Shown here in pieces: positions 63,603 through 64,000 of a DNA stretch of 64,000 bases. Location: assembly GCA_037127315.1 (NCBI GenBank), contig JBBBDQ010000347.1:2655001-2719000 (forward strand). The letters are read 5' to 3'. Source of the DNA: Ascarosepion bandense (lineage: Eukaryota; Mollusca; Cephalopoda; Sepiida; Sepiidae). Numbering within the stretch: the stretch's first letter is position 1; every line of letters begins with the position of its first letter. The notes under the pieces are model-generated. The model worked only from the letters and a program-made list of their open reading frames with translations. It was not told the DNA's origin and made no database searches. The translations under genes were made by a program, and so were the position numbers.

Positions 63603-64000
63603 CTATTCAGAGTTTGCGTCGAGTCGAATTTTCCATCTCAACTCAGATAACGCTTTCTGATAGGCAGCCTCTAGTGTTTGTGGCTCATCCTTCATAACTG
63701 CAATCTTTATTTCCCGATCCCTTAGACCTTTTATGAAAAATCCTAGAACTTGTTTTGTCACAACTTCATTCCTCCCGTCAACCCCAACATATGCGCCCTC
63801 CGCTAGGCGTACTACTCTCTGCATGTAGTCCTGCACCCCCTCCGTTCTACCCTGCTTAATGTTCACTAATTCGACTAACCGTGCGTCAGGGTCTAAAACC
63901 AATCCGTAGTATTCCTTTAAAGAAGTTTTTAACTCCTTCCATGTGAGTTGTGGGTTACTAGAGATTAGTCTATATGCATAGTGTCCAACAGCTCCCCTTG
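63603..64000 (-). CDS. Gypsy gag, capsid-like part (runs off the window)
   Basis: The open frame enters from the right edge: RGAVGHYAYRLISSNPQLTW, then KELKTSLKEYYG, DPDARLVELVNIKQGRTEGV, QDYMQRVVRLAE and EPQTLEAAYQKAL. The W..L...L...F/Y and L..I.QG..E.V..Y..R patterns are the retrotransposon gag core that assembles the particle. It stops at TAG (63603-63605), which may be a single E-to-stop change or a readthrough site. The N-terminus lies beyond the window. Confidence 0.9.
   Translation of the reverse strand, partial: RGAVGHYAYRLISSNPQLTWKELKTSLKEYYGLVLDPDARLVELVNIKQGRTEGVQDYMQRVVRLAEGAYVGVDGRNEVVTKQVLGFFIKGLRDREIKIAVMKDEPQTLEAAYQKALSELRWKIRLDANSE

Noticed and set aside
1..64000. CRISPR arrays, bacterial operons or prophage
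   Set aside because: The regular repeats here are microsatellites and a 60-bp satellite without unique spacers. The coding relics are eukaryotic retroelements.

Overview
This window is a repeat-dominated stretch of an animal nuclear genome. It is AT-rich, packed with (TA)n, (GATA)n, (ATT)n and (CT)n microsatellites, and built from overlapping, nested and decayed transposable elements. The mix is RTE-type and CR1/Jockey-type LINEs, Penelope-like elements, tRNA-derived SINEs headed by a tRNA-like A box/B box, short Helitrons, Tc1/mariner foldback elements and a Ty3/Gypsy element. This mix, with 5S rRNA-like relics of molluscan type, suggests a cephalopod mollusc, most likely an octopus. The assignment is an inference from repeat style, not from a marker gene. 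I found no complete host protein gene. The only host-like coding signal is one short eIF3m-like exon at 62039-62140.

Layout. 0-13 kb: a foldback repeat; a solo LTR (864-1336); a rearranged RTE LINE (2345-3560); head-to-head tRNA SINEs around a microsatellite (3609-3912); a foldback MITE (5567-5953); minus-strand LINE fragments (7760-8990); and a ~60-bp satellite (10741-11825) apparently derived from a longer parental unit that still flanks it. 13-26 kb: a SINE, a Penelope RT relic, (GATA)n blocks, a Helitron, a palindromic pair of CR1-like LINE 3' ends (19765-21215), a near full-length but dead RTE LINE (21437-24150) and a second Helitron. 26-45 kb: more RTE fragments, two solo LTRs with clean 5-bp target duplications (31482-31812; 37362-37610, the latter inside an RTE relic), a third Helitron with intact ends, Tc1/mariner-type transposase relics, and a CR1-like LINE split by an unknown 902-bp insertion with a 10-bp target duplication (41532-42433). 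45-58 kb: a 5S rRNA pseudogene beside a SINE, an RTE LINE broken by a CR1-like LINE and mariner, a 97-bp-arm near-perfect hairpin (49531-49736), Penelope fragments, and two copies of a ~178-bp repeat carrying a canonical hammerhead ribozyme (56830-56885 and 57526-57581). 58-64 kb: a Penelope 3' end, a CR1-like LINE with an intact 5' end and a long endonuclease ORF (58438-60686), then a minus-strand Ty3/Gypsy element (3' LTR, polypurine tract, protease, gag) that runs off the right edge and has lost reverse transcriptase and integrase.

Almost nothing here works together as a pathway; the biology is that of mobile DNA. The LTR at 864-1336 and the 3' LTR of the right-hand Gypsy element belong to one family, so that family has been active at both ends of the window. 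The most novel-looking items are the hammerhead repeat pair (a candidate retrozyme-type unit), the long hairpin, the eIF3m-like exon trapped in Gypsy sequence, and the unidentified 902-bp insertion.
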